Assembly (NCBI GenBank): GCA_038496445.1
Contig: JALMLS010000480.1
Coordinates: 186,001 to 250,000 of the forward strand
DNA: 64,000 bases
Reading direction: 5' to 3'
DNA from: Trichosphaerium sp. ATCC 40318
Lineage: Eukaryota > Discosea > Flabellinia > Trichosidae
Shown here: one piece after another, positions 11,845-23,400 of the stretch
How positions within the stretch are numbered: the first letter of the stretch is position 1
Layout: the number at the start of each line of letters is the position of its first letter
Notes under the pieces: generated by a model
Databases searched by the model: none
Seen by the model: only the letters and a program-made list of their open reading frames with translations
Told to the model about the DNA's origin: nothing
Made by a program: the position numbers and the translations under genes

Positions 11845-12318
11845 CCTTTCTTAGCACCTACAATGTTGCAAAAGTAGCAAATTCGGGAAGTAAGACAAAC
11901 TTATGGTTGCGGCTTTGCATTACCTTCATTTAAGAAACTACTTTCTAATAAACAACATTGTTCACATATTTCTACTCAATCGATGCCTTCAAAGGAAGGC
12001 ATTAATAGAAACCCTTTTGTCCACAATTTGGTGACAGACGTCTGAAAACTGAACAAATGTTTGAGAAGACTGTCAAAATGGTTTTGTATGTTATGTATGC
12101 AATCATGCCTTTTCTTTGTCTTAACATGCATAAGAAGAAGTCAATAAAGATGTCGTCATGCTATAATCCCTTTAGAACACGTGGTTCTGTAAAGACAAAC
12201 CCTTTGAGGCAAACACGTTTCAATAGCAGGTTGATTAGATTGTTTCTTTTTGAGAAAGCACGAGTATAAAAAGATGGAGGTTTGTAACTTTTTTTTTACG
12301 TATTTTAGAACACGTGTT
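11845..12318. other. intergenic between convergent genes
   Basis: About 470 bases with no supported exon. It includes a perfect small stem-loop at 11983-12002 (8-bp stem, 4-base loop), possibly part of a 3' end signal. Confidence 0.4.
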
Positions 12319-12895
12319 CTATAATTTATTACATTCAATACCAGCTTCGTCAAACATTTGTTTAAGCGTTCCATCACGTTTAGCACGCATTGTATCTACA
12401 CGTTGTAAGCGTCAGAAGTAGTTTTAAACAAACAAAGTGTATTTTAAGCTTTAATGGTACCATCACAACCGCCAACGAATTTACCGCCTATCCATACGTT
12501 TGGTACGCTACGTTGATGTGTTTCACGAGCAAGCTGTGCTTGAATTTCGCTTCCATTGGCTAGGTGACGTAAGTGAAAGCGTAGAGATTAAAATGGCGTT
12601 TGTAAGCGATTTGCTGAGATCAGTGCGGAGAATTTGAAGGAACCTTCAAAAAGGGAAGGTAAACGGCGTACTTTCTGTATCCAGTTCCATTAGACCGTAT
12701 TGCACGTCCAATGCCCGAAATAGCTTCTTTACCTGAGCGCAGTACCTAGAAACTAGTTATATTGGCATTAACGACGCGTGAATACCCGCAATATGTCTTT
12801 GAAAACACCATAATGTCATTTTCTGTTACTTTTTGTTTAATCAGCTCAGACATGCCGCTGGAATTCTCGCTCGTAGCGCTAAAGATACCTCCCAT
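12319..12895 (-). CDS. glutaredoxin (118 aa), CGYS active site
   Basis: Four exons, 12776-12895, 12672-12732, 12461-12559 and 12319-12395, sum to exactly 119 codons. The protein has the class I glutaredoxin plan: FSKTYCGYSR at the N-terminus of helix 1, the conserved RSVPNVWIGGKFVGGCDD with the cis-proline TVP-type loop and the GG kink, and a C-terminal helix. The active site is CGYS, with serine replacing the second cysteine, so it would favour monothiol chemistry: deglutathionylation rather than protein disulfide reduction. Some CxxS class I forms also bind iron-sulfur clusters. Residues MGGIFS at the start would suit N-myristoylation. Length (118) is normal for the family. Confidence 0.9.
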
Positions 12896-13000
12896 TATTG
12901 TACGTTTGATTGTTGTGGTTTTAGCTTTGTTCGTATTTATTCTTGGCTTACAGTGCGCAGAGGTACGTATAACCTTGCACAATAGCATCCAAATACAAAA

Positions 13001-13186
13001 TCACAACCCGCGACATGGAGACTTAACCAGTTTAATGCTTTCTTCTACAAATATAGTCCTTACGCATTCACTACGCCGCTGTAGCGGCTCTTGAGAATTT
13101 TTAGCATGTTTTGACGCTTTTGAAGAGAATCGGTTGAAACTTGTTTGTAACTGTAAAGCTTGACATACTAACGCCCGCCTAGCCAT
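13001..13186 (-). CDS. hypothetical short protein, possibly mitochondrial
   Basis: A 61-codon open frame starts MARRALVCQALQLQTSFNRF, rich in Arg/Ser/Gln without acids, like a mitochondrial presequence. A GTTGTG donor at CGCGG|G and an acceptor within the glutaredoxin promoter could shorten the end to a few residues. Nothing recognisable otherwise. It lies between the glutaredoxin start and the end of the next minus-strand gene, so it could also be an extension of that gene. Confidence 0.3.
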   Translation of the reverse strand: MARRALVCQALQLQTSFNRFSSKASKHAKNSQEPLQRRSECVRTIFVEESIKLVKSPCRGL

Positions 13187-13200
13187 GCCTAAGCACAGCG

Positions 13201-13782
13201 TTACAAATCATTATTTTTTTCAACTGAAAAGTACCTCCTGCCTCTACAAGGTGCCTTGATGCCAAGGTAAACGATTACATGCTGTTTCCTATTGAACACA
13301 TCCGCTAAGCTAGCATTTGTATGTACACAAGCGTACTACACGCAATAGTTTGTAAGAAACCACGTATAGCAATGTTAACGTACAGTATTGAACAGAGGGT
13401 TTTTTGAGTTTAAGCTATACAATTCTGTGTTTGGTTGAGAGTATGTGATGCGTAGGTGACGCTGTACGCGTTCGTTAACGATATTTATTATAGCTATCTT
13501 CAATTCTGTGACGGATATTGCTTCTGGCACTCTCAGGGATATTGGAAACACGTGTTGAATGCCCCAAGGGTAATCTAAGACACTTGTATCCATATGAACT
13601 TCAACGTACTTTTTAAATAGTTTTGTACGCTTTACTTTACGTTTGATAGGTGCCCTGGACTCCTTTCTATACGCCATAGGGATTATTGAGTGTAATTGAC
13701 TTGCTTCTTTAATGCGTACATATTCATAGAACGTGGTTAACTTTAACCGCGCGAAACGTGCTATCAACTTGCTTTTTTTCAA
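13201..13782 (-). CDS. hypothetical basic protein (177 aa)
   Basis: Exon 13384-13782 and exon 13201-13335 join in phase through a GTACGT intron, adding YACVHTNASLADVFNRKQHV and VIVYLGIKAPCRGRR. The N-terminal third is rich in Lys/Arg (MKKSKLIARFARLKL; RAPIKRKVKRTKLFKKY), followed by a more structured middle (HMDTSVLDYPWGIQHVFPIS). A basic, possibly mitochondrial or ribosome-associated protein would fit, but no family was recognised. The smooth coding continuation through the intron supports it as real. Confidence 0.5.
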
Positions 13783-14515
13783 GAAATTACACTTAGGAGA
13801 ATAATTGTTTAGAAGGGTCCTGGTTAACTTCGTAACAGAGTGTGGTAACTAAGTACAAAGCTCTAGTAGAGCAATATTGCGCCTAATAGTAGTGGTTGCA
13901 GGGATACTCAAAGGGAGATTGATAAGCAAGTGATGAATTGAGCATCGTATTCCTGCACGCTATCTTGTAATTGGTTGGAGAAAGCGACGTATCAAACAAT
14001 TCACAACTTAGACAGAATAAGATTACCCGCACTGTACATTGTTATGTGTTTAATATGTAGGAAATCAACAGTTTAAGCATAATATCTTTTGTGCTTGTTT
14101 CAGTAATAGTCTTACCCTTCACGTGGTAAACAGAAAAGAATGCCGAAGAAAAGTGTTTGTGAGTTGTTTATTTACAATAATTTGAATAAACAACATCGTG
14201 GTAGAGTGCAACGTAACAGTCAGATTTTGAAACAAATAATTTGTTAAACTCATCACAATACTTTTTTGTTGAACAGTAGTCACCTAGTTGCTATTGTAGC
14301 ACACGAATTGGTTATATAACAAGTATTGATAGAGTAGATAAATTATATATAATTATTCATGTGATAAGACGACACTGTGTTTTCACCAATCCTATTGCCT
14401 CAATGTAATATTCTCAAAAAATTCTTATTTTTTTCCTTAGAAACGAGACCAATACCAAAATCAAGAAAAGAAGCAGTAGTTTAATGATAAGATCATTCAA
14501 CACTTTACCTATGTT
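13783..14515. other. intergenic
   Basis: About 730 bases without a supported gene. A 35-codon open frame begins at ATG near 14140 but has no other support. Confidence 0.35.
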
Positions 14516-14701
14516 ATGTTACTTTGTATGGCCTTGGTTAAGGCTCAAGTCTCTGTAAGACTGGTGAACAAAGTGCTCGTATCCCAACAATCGAAGATGC
14601 AACCTGTTGGTGCTAGCGTTCTATTTCAACAGAGAAACAAGAACGACCATTACTTCAAAACAAATCTTGTATCTGGTGTTGTATTTAATATAAACCCATA
14701 A
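14516..14701 (+). CDS. hypothetical short protein (61 aa)
   Basis: A single open frame starting MLLCMALVKAQVSVRLVNKV ends just before an AATAAA-like signal near 14733. The start is weakly hydrophobic. No family recognised; it could be chance. Confidence 0.25.
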   Translation: MLLCMALVKAQVSVRLVNKVLVSQQSKMQPVGASVLFQQRNKNDHYFKTNLVSGVVFNINP

Positions 14702-14828
14702 CTTCTCAGTGACATTCTATTAGCTCGATTGATAAATAAAAGTTCGTAACATTTGAATTGCATTCTTCACTGCTTCAACATATTTTATTGTGTACTTTAA
14801 CTTTGGTTGGTCGTTCTTTTTTGATGCT

Positions 14829-16223
14829 CTAAAGTGATGCTTGTTGAGATTTTTGATCCTCTAAAAATTCTTCTAGACAAGCTACAATAGTTCCCTTGCA
14901 AAGAAGAGCGTCCAGATTTTGTCTGAGATAGCAAATTAAAACACAACTTCCATTAGGTGTTTTTTTAATGAAGACAAAGGACGTACTTGATGTACTCATG
15001 TTCTTCATCACTTAAAGATGATATATTAGGATAAGGTCGTTCTCCTTTATCATATTTATCCATAGACATGCCTCTGCAATTTAACAGATAGCGGTGTGTA
15101 ACATCACGTCCTTTATTTGAATTGAAAACTGTGCTATCTTTATTGATTTCAATGACATAACCAAGCTACAAAGAAAAAAGAATTTAAGCAACTCTGAGCA
15201 TCACATATATGAATGAAGACTTGATGCTATTTAAAGAAGTCTTTTGAGGAAGTGAAAAGTTGTACGAAGTTGGTTTTTACTATGTAAAAAAAACGTACAA
15301 CTGAAGTATGAATGGGAAGACTGTTGTCTGATCCGTCTCTTTTCTTTAGCTCTGATAAGCTCATTTTAGGTAGTGTTGAAATATCTGGTATCTCTTCACG
15401 TCTTTTAATAGTTGTAGAAGAAGGTTTATAAAAAGGGTGTCGTTCCAAGACCTCAATGTACTCTAGTAAAAATCAATAAAAAGGCAAGTCACTTTTCATC
15501 AATTTCATTGTGAATCCATGTAAATCACGTGCCTGGATCTAATTTACATTCTTTAGCACCCATTATAATTAAGTTAAGATATCTTTTAGATGGATATATG
15601 CCAACTGGAAGAGGCACCGTTCTTGAAGTTGCAATGTACGCCTTTTAGTTTTTTAGTTTAGTTGGTCATAGTCTGTTTTCGTTACCTCGGCTTTTATTTC
15701 TTTGCCATCATATGTCTTTGCATTTACTTGTACTGATTTATAGAAACGGTTACCACCTTCTTCTTTATCTAGTAAAGCCGCTTGGTCCTTTGTCATCTCT
15801 ATCTGTGCAGTTGTTACAATCGTTCCTGGAGGTGTACAGATAAAGGAAGAAAGCTCAAAGTAAAAAACTTATCGTACCAATACACCATGAACATGCTTTC
15901 CCTCACTAGCAACCAAGTTTGCAAAGCAAGGCTCAACTATTAAATAAAACTGTCAGCAATCATTGATTGACACGTGTTGTGAGTAACCATCGATTGGCAC
16001 GTGACAATTTGTTGGAAACATCAAAATTGTTCAGTTCGAGAATAGAAACGAAAAAACGTGTTAACTTGCCTAACGTTAGAAAAGGGCCCAGGTTGAATGC
16101 TAAAATCCAGTCTTGTACAATACCAGGTACTGCTGATAGTATTTCGACGTTTTTCTTGCTTCTAAGTATTGTAGGACTCATATTAGAGCCGTAACTGAAC
16201 TTCCAGACTGTTTGAGGCTCCAT
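14829..16223 (-). CDS. gamma-glutamylcyclotransferase-like protein (295 aa)
   Basis: Seven exons join in phase: 16058-16223, 15878-15936, 15686-15802, 15533-15641, 15299-15462, 14987-15165 and 14829-14922, totalling 296 codons. The N-terminal half is a GGCT/AIG2-type fold: WKFSYGSNMSPTIL is the YGSN phosphate/substrate loop, followed by DWILAFNLGP, EPCFANLVASEGKHVHGVL, LLDKEEGGNRFYKSV with the catalytic-type glutamate, and the AYIA strand. Such enzymes release 5-oxoproline from gamma-glutamyl amines. The C-terminal half (from about residue 165) is a species-style extension with charged linkers. The intron after 15533 begins GCACGTGATT, a GC-AG intron. The first join (after 16058) is the least certain. 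Its ATG is 63 bases from the divergent gene at 16287. Confidence 0.75.
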
Positions 16224-16286
16224 GGGATGAATATCGTTTAAAGAAGCGTAATCAAGCGTTTGCTGGTATTAGAGTGTGTAAATGAG
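16224..16286. promoter_or_regulatory. 63-bp bidirectional promoter region
   Basis: Only 63 bases lie between the ATG of the cyclotransferase-like gene (minus) and the ATG of the 54-residue membrane protein (plus). Both transcription starts must fall inside or overlap the neighbour. No clear motif stands out. Confidence 0.45.
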
Positions 16287-16504
16287 ATGATGTACGCGAC
16301 AGCAGCTCGTAGAGATTATGACAAGTGGTTTCTGGTGACCTTTTCCGGTCTTTCTTTTAAGCGAAGTCTCCGCTGGTTTTTCCGATTCTTTATAATGTAG
16401 GAAGTTTATTGTACTACGTTATCAACATATTTGAGCTGAATGCTCTTAATTACAACGTAGTATTAGCAAAAGGAGATGGTTCAGATGTTGTCCCGAGGAA
16501 ATAG
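16287..16504 (+). CDS. single-pass membrane microprotein (54 aa)
   Basis: Exon 16287-16347 and exon 16401-16504 join in phase across a 53-base intron (GTCTTT...GTAG) to give exactly 55 codons. The product begins MMYATAARRDYDKWF, then a helix VTFSGSLLYYVINIF, and ends in a polar tail with KGDGSDVVPRK. Arginines before and few charges after the helix suggest one membrane pass. Size and shape resemble accessory subunits of respiratory or ER membrane complexes, but no family was recognised. It is too short for ordinary ORF thresholds, and is supported by the intron restoring a long open frame in both halves. Confidence 0.6.
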
Positions 16505-16776
16505 ATGTGCAAGATTCACAACTGTATTGTGACGCTTACTGACCGCACTACTATGTATGCCTTCTCTACGCGCTTTCCTAGTAGTTCACGTGTCATGAAG
16601 CGTCACGATGACAATAAATGTGTAACAATGTTTAGTAATTAAACGCTGAAATAAACGGAAAGTACCACGGCAACCCAAGGAAAAAAACAAGTCGGGGGAA
16701 ACTACTTAGTAAACTGTCTTGTTGGTCCTCTATCTCCTATGGCGGCTTATATAGGTAAGGGGATACGCAGGTTATT

Positions 16777-18234
16777 CTAAAAAAGTTTATTCTTTTGTGT
16801 GGTACACCATGATAATACTTCTGTTGCTTTATCACTCACTTTTACATTCTTAAAAACATCTTTTACAGCTTTTGCATTACCACAGTAGATAATAATAGGA
16901 ATACTCTTCCATTTCTTTCGTCCATGTACTGCCCTATTACAAAGGGTGAATGGTAATTAATTACAAGCTCAACATGAGGAAAATACGTACGTGATGAGGT
17001 TAAACGCAGCATGATCTCCACCATCTGTTTTACGATATCTGTTTGTGATGACTATAAACTTTTTGCTTACACTTAAAAAAGACGACTTTGTAGCACTCTC
17101 CAGCCATCGTATCAACTCGTAATTTGATGTCATACTAACAACCTAAGTAATAATACTAAGGAAAAAGTACAAGGTAGCGAAGATCAACTATTAGTACTTT
17201 GACTTTAGGGTCCTTTGATTCAATTGTCTTTGTCAGTAGTTTATTTTGGTCAGATAAAGAGGCATCCACCCAGAGAACAAGTTTATCGTATTTACCCTTT
17301 TTTTTAATAGTGGCGACTTCTTTGTCAACTAGTACGAAGGAGTTAGTCAGAATACTCTCATGCTAACAGTTTAAGGAACCAAAGTTTTTTCGTTTCGCGC
17401 TATACCCATTGCGTTCACTATGCAAGCATCAAATACTTCACAAACATTGAAGGGTTGTGTAAAAGAGCACTCAATGTAGTGGAAGGCATCTATATCTTTA
17501 GCAGTTTGAGCACCTTTATAAAAGTCAACTGTAAAAAAAAATCACGTGATAAAAACCAATATCCACAACAATTGGTTCTTTTTCTTCTTGTATCGTACCT
17601 TGTTCATATGTGACTGGAGACTGCCCTTTCTCTTTTAATTTAGCAACAAAGTCTGCGTCATCTCTCAATTCTATTTGAGCACCAACAAGCAAGATTGGTT
17701 TCCCAGAGGCGAAGTAGTGAAGCTCTGGAGACCACTAAATACAGAATAAATCTTGAGGTTGAATGGGTATCTTTATTCACCGTCTCTTTTATACTTGTAT
17801 AACTACCAATATCACCTACTGAGAACACAAGTATAAAGACATCGGTATCCTGAAAAACCTTGGTTAGCAACAGATTACTACAGTGACCTTACAGGGTAAC
17901 AGTGTCGTTGTAAGCGTATGTATTCAGCCATTTTGTTCTAGATAATAAATAAGATCAAGTGAAAGCGTTGAACAAACGTACAGTGTCACAAATGCCAAGT
18001 TCCACTGGTTTACCTTCAAATATTACTCTCTCTGTTGTTTTGGTGTTAGATACAATAGTGGAGAGACAGAGGGGTTGAACACTAACGTCTACACCTGTGA
18101 TAGTGGTCCATAAACTCAACTCCAATTTTAGATCTTGGGCAATATGTGTAAGATGTTAACAGCCCTGCTTTTATCTCATTTTCATCATTGCCTACAATCG
18201 TAATACGCAAATCAAAAGAAATGTCTTCTGCCAT
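16777..18234 (-). CDS. Rho-like pseudo-GTPase fused to a receiver-like domain (339 aa)
   Basis: Nine exons join in phase (18095-18234, 17982-18027, 17893-17937, 17781-17849, 17599-17734, 17419-17528, 17198-17362, 16991-17142, 16777-16933), totalling 340 codons. Residues 1-200 follow a Rho GTPase from end to end: LRITIVGNDENEIKAG at the P-loop position, KPVELGICDTNKMAEY at G3, YPDTDVFILVFSV, PILLVGAQIELRDD at G4 and HYIECSF at G5. The P-loop lacks GK[ST], G3 has DTNK in place of DTAGQ, and G4 has AQIE in place of TKLD, so GTP binding is doubtful. After a linker, KYDKLVLWVDASLSDQNKLL begins a receiver/TIR-like alpha/beta domain with FIVITNRYRKTDGGDHA and IPIIIYCGN strands. Likely a signalling scaffold; the switch acceptor at 18027 is the weakest join. 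Confidence 0.7.
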
Positions 18235-18512
18235 TATGGTCTTTTTTTGCTGAAACTGTCAACGCTTAGTTGTATTACGTATTCTATGTTATCTAGTCTA
18301 ATATACGGTTGTTTAGTTCATTATTATGTAAAATACGCCAATAATTGTTTTACGCACTATCAGGAGTTGTTATTTGCATCATAGATGCGTTTTTTAACAC
18401 TTTGAGAAGTTTGTAGGAAGCTTTAGTTCACAACCTGTTTTAGCTAATAACAAAAAACTTGGTTTTCGTTATTTAGCGAACCCATCATCCAATTAAGTTA
18501 GGGGTTTGGTTA

Positions 18513-18888
18513 ATGGTGTTGTTCCAACACCGAGCGTTTATTCCTGCGCACTTCATAAAGTATTGGGTAAGTTGTCGGGTGTATTTGGGTACCCGACATT
18601 ATTTTGGTGAACCGAAAGGTGACAACAAAATTGGTTTTCGCGAACATTTCTTTTTGGGGCATAGGTTTAATTGCCACGGCCGTCCATTATTACATTGAGC
18701 CTGCTTTGTGCCATGAAGTAAGATACCCAGTTCTCAAGTCTTGCTTAGACCTCACTGAGGCTGAACTTACACAAGTAGTTAAAATCCTAGAAGATAATAC
18801 CTCACTGTATTTTACCCTGCTACAGGAAGGGTTTTTTGATACAGTGGATTTTCCAGCCAGGTGTATCTGCTCCACCTTCGGTTACTAG
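18513..18888 (+). CDS. single-pass membrane protein, possibly mitochondrial
   Basis: Exon 18513-18566 (MVLFQHRAFIPAHFIKYW) joins in phase to an exon from 18619 that begins VTTKLVFANISFWGIGLIAT, a membrane helix, followed by YYIEPALCHEVRYPVLKSC, an amphipathic acidic helix and FFDTVDFPAR. A final short intron (GTGTAT...TTTAG) may replace the last residues so that the stop lies near 18917. The basic start and one helix suit an inner mitochondrial membrane accessory protein; no family was recognised. Confidence 0.5.
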
Positions 18889-19141
18889 GGTATTGTTTAG
18901 AACAAGGCTATGAACTGATAACAAAGTGTTTATCTATGTGGAGCATATGAACTTTTTATTATCAATCATGTACGTGTCACTGAGTAGCCTTGAAGCATTT
19001 TATGGATTAGATGCAATATACAAGATTACGATTTCTATAAGGTTTTCTGAGTTAGTGTTTGATTATGATGAATACAAAAATCACGTGATTGCAAAAAGAT
19101 AATGACTTTATTTTTATAGCTGCGAATGAATATGTTACCTC

Positions 19142-19798
19142 CTACTCTGTCTTGAGAGTAGAATAATGCGAGTAGAATGATACGCGAGTTATATCATATT
19201 TGAGTGTGTTGTTAATATAAAACTGGTGAAAGTCATTAACCCTCTTACCATTAATATAAAAGCACGTATCAAACAATTGTCTACCACCAAAACACTTATA
19301 AACACCATGTTTTTTCCCATTAACATAATTACATTCAATCTCTATTGATCCATCATCAAACCATCTCTTATACAACCCATCAAGTCTGCCATTTAAATAG
19401 TTACTCAATACATACATTTGTCCGTTCCTATGCCAAGTTCTACACTCGCCATGTCTTCCACCGTGTACCCAATTCTCTGAACGTAAAAGGATATTTTTAT
19501 TCCTCTGACCAGGAGGTATCGTTGAGCTTAAGAGTTTGTGGTTTGAACGAAGAGACCATGAGAAGTCAGAAGAAGACGAAGAATAAACAGTTTTGTTTCG
19601 TGTAGTTATTTTTAACCATTTTCTATGTTTGTTTAGATCGCAGTCGAACCTGGTAGCCATAGCGGCTTCTTTAGATAATAACGGCCATTTTAGATAAACT
19701 TCAGGATCTAGATCTGTTATATCAAGTTGTAGCTCTATCGGAAGGCTTGTAATCGCGTAATCTAACATCGTTGGTGGTTTTAAGCGTGTATTTGTCAT
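19142..19798 (-). CDS. F-box-like protein with MORN_2/YwqK-type repeats (218 aa)
   Basis: One exon, 218 codons. The start holds an F-box-like segment SLPIELQLDITDLDPEVYLK followed by WPLLSKEAAMATRF. The C-terminal half has repeats of the form G.. HGE.. W..NGQ (HGGRHGECRTWHRNGQMYV, NGRLDGLYKRWFDDGSIE, NGKKHGVYKCF), the MORN_2/YwqK type. Similar F-box plus MORN-like proteins are common in large DNA viruses of amoebae such as marseilleviruses, and in their hosts; transfer in either direction is possible. A paralogue lies at 45205-45693 and a fragment at 29947-30084. No intron, unlike its neighbours. Confidence 0.75.
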   Translation of the reverse strand: MTNTRLKPPTMLDYAITSLPIELQLDITDLDPEVYLKWPLLSKEAAMATRFDCDLNKHRKWLKITTRNKTVYSSSSSDFSWSLRSNHKLLSSTIPPGQRNKNILLRSENWVHGGRHGECRTWHRNGQMYVLSNYLNGRLDGLYKRWFDDGSIEIECNYVNGKKHGVYKCFGGRQLFDTCFYINGKRVNDFHQFYINNTLKYDITRVSFYSHYSTLKTE

Positions 19799-19992
19799 CC
19801 AATGCGTTAGTTTATGTAAAAACGTACTAACGTTACAGAATGAGTTTTATTGCTTACGATATATGCACCGCTATAGGCTAGTTGCCTTTTTGAGCGCTTT
19901 TACTCTTAATCTGTACGTTCTTTGAATCAACAACGACAATATTTCGGCAGATCTTTGACAGAAATATTCCACTCAAACACAAACAATTAAAG

Positions 19993-20370
19993 ATGGCAGA
20001 AATACCAGTCCGGACCGGTTACGGACCGAAACGCAAAAGACCGGTCTGTAAACGGTCCAAACGGTCCGCTGTCACAAAATCTCAGAACCCTCCATCTCTT
20101 GACCTACTCACTGTGCATGCACATACGGTGGCTGTACACTTTTGTGGCAGGTTTGAATATCGCACCTTTTTTTCAGTGCTGTTGATAGCTACTAAGACGT
20201 TGTCTTTCGAAAGGTTATTCTATCATCTTGGAAGAACATTGTTTACACGACGTGATGGAGATTTAGAGGTAATTAAGAAGTCATCTTTATACAATATTAC
20301 AGTGAGGTTGTTGTTCAGTACTACTAGGAAAGGGAAAAAAAAATACAGGCTTGTCTGGTTGGTCACTTGA
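19993..20370 (+). CDS. hypothetical protein (125 aa)
   Basis: One open frame of 125 codons starts MAEIPVRTGYGPKRKRPVCK; the first 30 residues are basic, nuclear-signal-like. The DNA here repeats CGGTCC/GGACCG words (about 20010-20070). No domain recognised. It ends 34 bases before the convergent DNA ligase stop. Could be chance; no splicing evidence. Confidence 0.3.
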   Translation: MAEIPVRTGYGPKRKRPVCKRSKRSAVTKSQNPPSLDLLTVHAHTVAVHFCGRFEYRTFFSVLLIATKTLSFERLFYHLGRTLFTRRDGDLEVIKKSSLYNITVRLLFSTTRKGKKKYRLVWLVT

Positions 20371-20403
20371 ACTTTTTTTTCTTTTTTTGTGGTTTTTGTT
20401 ACT

Positions 20404-23400
20404 CTACTTCTTCTCTTCAGAAGCGTTTATCTTTTGACTATTGTAGAAATGTGCAACCTACGACGCGTAAATATGAGATGACAAAGATAAGTGATACCAA
20501 GGAATGGTCACAAAGTCAAAGAACACATTTTTTGAAACTTCAAGAAAATTAACAAAGACGTACTTGTTCAGAATCAGTTGCATCTTCTGGTTTCTTATCA
20601 TCACGTACACGAATGAATCGAGGGAATCTAAGAGCGATACCTTTTGTCTCATGGACCTATACGAAAAAAATAAATAACGTGATAATCACGTGAGAAATAT
20701 GAGAACAAAAAAGGAAAACTCAAGCACAAGTTAGAAGAAAGAAAACATACCAATCCTAAGCCTGCAGTATATGTCGGAGAGATAGACAAATCAGCTGCTT
20801 TAATTTCCCATACTACTGCAGGTTCAAACCATACATCACAACTACCTTTAGCTTTTCCGAGACTACAACACATGTCAATAAAAAACCAAGAAAATAATAA
20901 GAAAAGAGATGTCACTTTACCTGTAGTAACCTGGTGGTTTATCAATCTTATGCTCGTCAAGTCTCTTTGTAAAGTCCTTCAAATTTTGATCCGACAACCC
21001 TGTAGCAACCTTTGTGATAGCTTGATATTCATCGTCATCAGGGTTATAACAAGCAAGGAGATAACCACCTAAAATGAAAAACAATTAAACCAACAATAAA
21101 TTACAAAAAACGAAAAATCTTTTTATTGTTTAGTCTGCAAGCAAGTCAAGTATTGGTGAACAATAACACCAGATGATTAATTTTGGTTAAATAAACGCAG
21201 ACAAATCAATGAAAAGTTGGTAAACCGACATAATATCCCAAATTGTTGAAAAAAAAAAAGTTTGGTTTGTAGTAACGTACCATATACACCAGTACGTTTT
21301 CCTGTTCCGTAATATGCACCAATAGGTACTAAATCTAGCGAATCGCCCATAGTGTCCATGTAATCTTTTTTCAACTAATGAATAGATTAGCAAACATAAA
21401 GAAACGACATGCAAGGCAAAAAGCATAAAAACAGAAAAACTTGGTGGAGGTTTTTAAGGTTTTTTTTACGAAGACTCACTTTAAACCAATTGTATGATCT
21501 CTTATCCGGTTCATAGGTATCTTTTAATGTCTTGAGCATAAGTCCTATAATATACAATTAGAACTACGTACAAACGGCCTATCATAGGCCAACACAAATT
21601 GATGAAATAGTGAAGTGGTTTTTTAGGTTTTTGTACCTTCGCAGTTGCTCTCAACAGATAACTCCAAGTATGCTTGAATATCATCAATTTCATCCAAATC
21701 TTTAGCTTCAGCAAATGTCAATTTACCAGGAATCTTCTTAAAAGTTTTATGAAGCGTAGCACGTCGTTCTTTGAGAGACTTGTGAATGAGAATCTAAAGG
21801 GAGAAAAAAATAAGAAAGGTTGTTGTCACAAAGCAACATTGAGCCGTAGGTCCCTCACATGCCGAAAAAGGTACTAATGGTTTGAATGCATAGTATGTAA
21901 AAATTACGAACCTCGTCATTGAGATACAGGACGTCAAAAGCGAAGAGGCAGACTTTAATTTTGACATCTTCGATTTTGATGTTTTTCCTTCCACGATGAC
22001 TTAGAGTCTGGAAACTTAAGATTTTATCATTCTCTACATCATAAGCTACTGCCTCACAATCAATAATGAAACTTGTAACATCTGGAGAGCAAATCTATAG
22101 TGAGTGAGTACGCGAGCTCAGTTTTTTGAAAAAATCTCAAAGAAAGAAAGTATTAAACTTTTTGTTTACCTCAGGAAGGAACTCGATGATATCAGGGTAT
22201 TTACTTGTATTATCCTCTAAGTTACGAGAATATATCTTGTAAGAACCATCTGCAAGTTTATGGACCTACAGGTAGAAGTGTTAGACGAGAAAAAATCAAA
22301 AGTGTTAAACTGTTAGTTATGCCATAAAAAACCAAATGAATCCAGTACACAAAACCCGGGTACTGTCTAATGATTTTATACTTACTTGGGCACGCTCGCC
22401 ATCATACTTGAACTCACAAGTAAACTTATTATTCTGGAATCTATCCAGGACCTGAGTAATACCCTAATTTTTTTGCTGAGTTTATGAAAAAAAAAGGAAA
22501 CAAAACTTACTGTCGAAGGTTGGGCCAACATGGGTTGTACAGGGATTCCCAAAGTCAAATAACAGTGTTTAGGAAGCTCGAAAATACCATGCTTGCGTAG
22601 TTTAGGCCATATGATATCGAAACTTGGGAGTTCACTAGGCGGGGAGTTAAAAACGTTTACAGAAAGAAAAAAATTCAAGTTGAGATTTTTGTAAATACGC
22701 ACCAATAGGTTCTTTGAAATATTTCTGCTGCACGTTTCTTTTCTTCATCACGGCCAGGACGACCTTCTTGAACAGCAACACATGCATGAGCGAGAGCAGC
22801 CTAAAGTAAAGTGAGCAGGGTGTTGTAAAGTATTCAAACAAAATAAGGCTTACGATAACAGTTTTTTGAGCGACACCAAGTCTCATCTTTCCTTGCAATG
22901 TACGGACAATATAAATGATTTCGGTTTCTGTACATGCAACGAACATATTGCTCATCATCTCTGATTTACGTTTCATAGACTTTAACAGTAGTTAGGCGAA
23001 ACCCGAAAAAAGAAAGAAAAAAGATAAAGCAAGAATCTCGTTTTTCTCTTTCTCCATTACCGAATTTCCTGATGCTTTTGCGATAGCAAGTAGTTTGTTA
23101 AACACAGATCTTATTGTCAATGGTTTCAATTTATGAAGTGTACGTAGTCTTGCTTTACTGTGCTAAACGAAAAGTAAGTAAGTTTTAAAAAAAATGTGCA
23201 GTTCCGAAACATTTTGAATTTGCGAGGATTTTGATGCAACACTGGCTATCCATACTTTATATTATGGTAGATAACAATGACGATTATATTATAAACGAAA
23301 TAAGAAGTAAAATAGTTGCGTACATGAGCTACTTTACCAAGATCGCCAAGTCGTTTGTAATCTTGTCTTAGTTGGCCTATCTTTTTGCCTGTAGCTCTAG

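Noticed and set aside
20010-20070. CGGTCC/GGACCG cluster as a regulatory array
   Set aside because: Spacing is irregular and it lies in a possible coding start; too short to claim.
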